A model generated the notes under the pieces. It was not told where the DNA came from. It did no database searches and saw only the letters and a program-made list of their open reading frames with translations. The translations under genes were made by a program, and so were the position numbers. A stretch of 21,583 bases of DNA from a virus. Shown piece by piece: positions 20,657-21,583 of this stretch. The stretch covers positions 1 through 21,583 of IMG/VR virus record IMGVR_UViG_3300006917_000175; one strand, 5' to 3'. Each line of letters begins with the position of its first letter. The first letter of the stretch is position 1.

Positions 20657-20833
20657 ATGAAAACAGTAACATTTGAAAGTGTATATAACAAAGAGAAGTT
20701 TACTTGCAATGGTAAATCCTTGCAGGATGTTAGAGTTATTGATGGTATAGAATACCTGCGTGTCTTTAAGTTCGGGACGCAACGTGAGGTATTGGTTCGT
20801 AAAGATACTTTGAAACGGGTATCTAAAAAGTAA
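20657..20833 (+). CDS. 58-residue basic protein downstream of tRNA-Gln
   Basis: A short frame with an AGAAGGAG Shine-Dalgarno (20643-20650) only two bases after the tRNA CCA end, so tRNA and mRNA probably share a transcript that RNase processing separates. The product is strand-rich (MKTVTFESVYNKEKFTCNGK, DGIEYLRVFKFG, REVLVRKDTLKRV), basic at the end, and looks like a small beta-barrel. No family is recognised. The late-type box of the HNH gene overlaps its end. Confidence 0.65.
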   Translation: MKTVTFESVYNKEKFTCNGKSLQDVRVIDGIEYLRVFKFGTQREVLVRKDTLKRVSKK

Positions 20834-20836
20834 ATA
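20829..20836 (+). promoter_or_regulatory. Late-type promoter of the HNH gene
   Basis: AGTAAATA, 6 of 8 to consensus, overlapping the stop of the 58-codon gene. Expected start near 20842 leaves a short leader with TAGGAG before the ATG at 20856. Confidence 0.4.
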
Positions 20837-20855
20837 TATAAAGATAGGAGTTATC

Positions 20856-21419
20856 ATGGCTGTTTTAGCATTGGACATCTCAGGAATTCCTCGGCAATGG
20901 ATCTCCTTTGATGACGCTATTGTGTATCATGCAAAGGAGCTTGTTGCATGGAGCCTGGGTGATGTAGTAGCACGGTATCGTGGTGGAATTCAAAACGACG
21001 GTACTGAAAGTTATTTAGAAACACCTAGCATCATTGCGATTAGAGGTCATGGATTTGACCCTGCACGCCACAATAGAGTTAGTCTAACAAACCGAACATT
21101 GTTCGGGCGAGACAGACATGTTTGTGCATATTGCGGAGGACATTTCCCTAACTATCATCATCTAAGTCGTGACCATATCTTGCCTAAGAGCAGGGGAGGT
21201 ACTGACGTTTGGATGAACGTAGTGACCGCTTGTAAAGAATGTAACGGTAAAAAAGGTAGTAAGACATTGAAAGAAGCACGTATGGAGTTGCTATATGTAC
21301 CCTATGTGCCTAATCATTTTGAAAATCTGATCTTGCAGAACCGCAATATCCTTGCGGATCAAATGGAGTACTTGCTGTCAGGTGTTCCAAAGCATAGCAG
21401 AATTTTAAAAATGTCTTGA
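20856..21419 (+). CDS. HNH endonuclease
   Basis: A 187-residue protein. The C-terminal half carries a zinc-ribbon HNH domain: C86-x2-C (VCAYCG), HHLSRDHILPKSRGG with the catalytic DH, N-containing TDVWMNVVTACKECN and the second CxxC. The N-terminal 75 residues (VLALDISGIPRQWISFDDAI, AWSLGDVVARYRGG) match stand-alone bacterial HNH proteins rather than T4-type homing enzymes; no DNA-specificity domain is evident. It lies between tRNA genes, a common place for phage-borne nucleases and inserted cargo. Homing, host-DNA attack or packaging roles are all possible. The start follows TAGGAG. The next promoter's -35 overlaps its stop codon. Confidence 0.88.
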   Translation: MAVLALDISGIPRQWISFDDAIVYHAKELVAWSLGDVVARYRGGIQNDGTESYLETPSIIAIRGHGFDPARHNRVSLTNRTLFGRDRHVCAYCGGHFPNYHHLSRDHILPKSRGGTDVWMNVVTACKECNGKKGSKTLKEARMELLYVPYVPNHFENLILQNRNILADQMEYLLSGVPKHSRILKMS

Positions 21420-21444
21420 CAAAAAATGATTGGTCATGTATACT
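21416..21444 (+). promoter_or_regulatory. Sigma70-type promoter of tRNA-Asn
   Basis: TTGACA (21416-21421), 17-base spacer, TATACT (21439-21444); the -35 overlaps the HNH stop codon. A late-type core ATTAAATA follows at 21450-21457, which might add late transcription of the tRNAs. Confidence 0.7.
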
Positions 21445-21468
21445 ACAGATTAAATAGTTAAGTTCGAT

Positions 21469-21544
<76 letters not shown>

Positions 21545-21555
21545 TTTTAGAATAT

Positions 21556-21583
21556 GCTGGTTTAGCTCAGTTGGTAGAGCATC
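21556..21583 (+). tRNA. tRNA gene, 5' part only (isotype unknown)
   Basis: GCTGGTT followed by the D-arm GCTCAGTTGGTAGAGC at the right edge. The anticodon lies outside the window, so the isotype cannot be given. It follows tRNA-Asn after 11 bases. Confidence 0.75.

Noticed and set aside
20498-20878. 126-codon minus-strand frame over tRNA-Gln and the 58-codon gene
   Set aside because: It crosses a clear tRNA gene and two plus-strand features, without a ribosome-binding site.

Overview
The window is a dense, AT-rich stretch with the look of a T4-like myovirus genome. Genes overlap by ATGA junctions, there is a class Ia ribonucleotide reductase operon with a glutaredoxin, a PAAR spike-tip protein beside a very large virion-type protein, a SleB-type wall hydrolase, TATAAATA-type late promoters and a tRNA cluster. 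The iscU, ahpC/ahpD, terC and HNH genes look proteobacterial. A freshwater beta- or gammaproteobacterial host is my inference, not something the sequence proves.

Layout. 1-883: tail of a D-Ala-D-Ala carboxypeptidase-like gene, convergent with a sulfotransferase-like gene. 876-5278: a small unknown gene, nrdA, nrdB, a glutaredoxin gene and an LSm-like gene in one tightly overlapped operon. 5281-9027: PAAR protein and a 1152-residue virion-type protein with a glycine-rich tail. 9123-11039: wall hydrolase, three-helix membrane protein (holin candidate), a DUF2452-like gene and a conserved phage unknown. 11066-12393: IscU, a zinc-knuckle-like small protein and a glutamine-amidotransferase-like protein. 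12386-13450: a triple Pho-box array followed by pstS. 13464-15794: a 2OG-oxygenase-like gene, then ahpC, a 40-residue membrane peptide, terC and ahpD. 15795-16346 (minus): methyltransferase. 16347-17140: an intergenic region with a sigma70-type promoter, hairpins, small ORFs, a strong terminator and a structured segment that may be a non-coding RNA. 17141-17515: SpeD-family protein. 17536-18214: eight tRNA genes. 18235-20505: SGNH-hydrolase-like gene convergent with an FkbH-like HAD gene. 20529-21583: a tRNA-Gln, a 58-residue gene, an HNH endonuclease, tRNA-Asn and a partial tRNA.

How the parts fit. The phage carries nucleotide reduction (NrdA/NrdB/Grx), iron-sulfur assembly (IscU), phosphate acquisition under apparent host PhoB control (PstS), a peroxide-defence and metal-transport set (AhpC, TerC, AhpD) and tRNAs: a program for keeping host metabolism running during infection. 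Two promoter classes are readable: TTGACA-N17-TAGAAT/TATACT ahead of tRNAs, and T4-type late boxes ending in TAAATA.

The most striking pattern is at five genes on both strands (starts at 847 minus, 13464 plus, 16346 minus, 18235 plus, 20505 minus). The late box is followed by exactly five bases and then ATG, with no Shine-Dalgarno. By T4 late-promoter geometry the transcript would start on the A of the start codon, so these mRNAs would be leaderless. All five genes encode accessory enzyme-like proteins (sulfotransferase-like, 2OG-oxygenase-like, methyltransferase, SGNH-like, FkbH-like).
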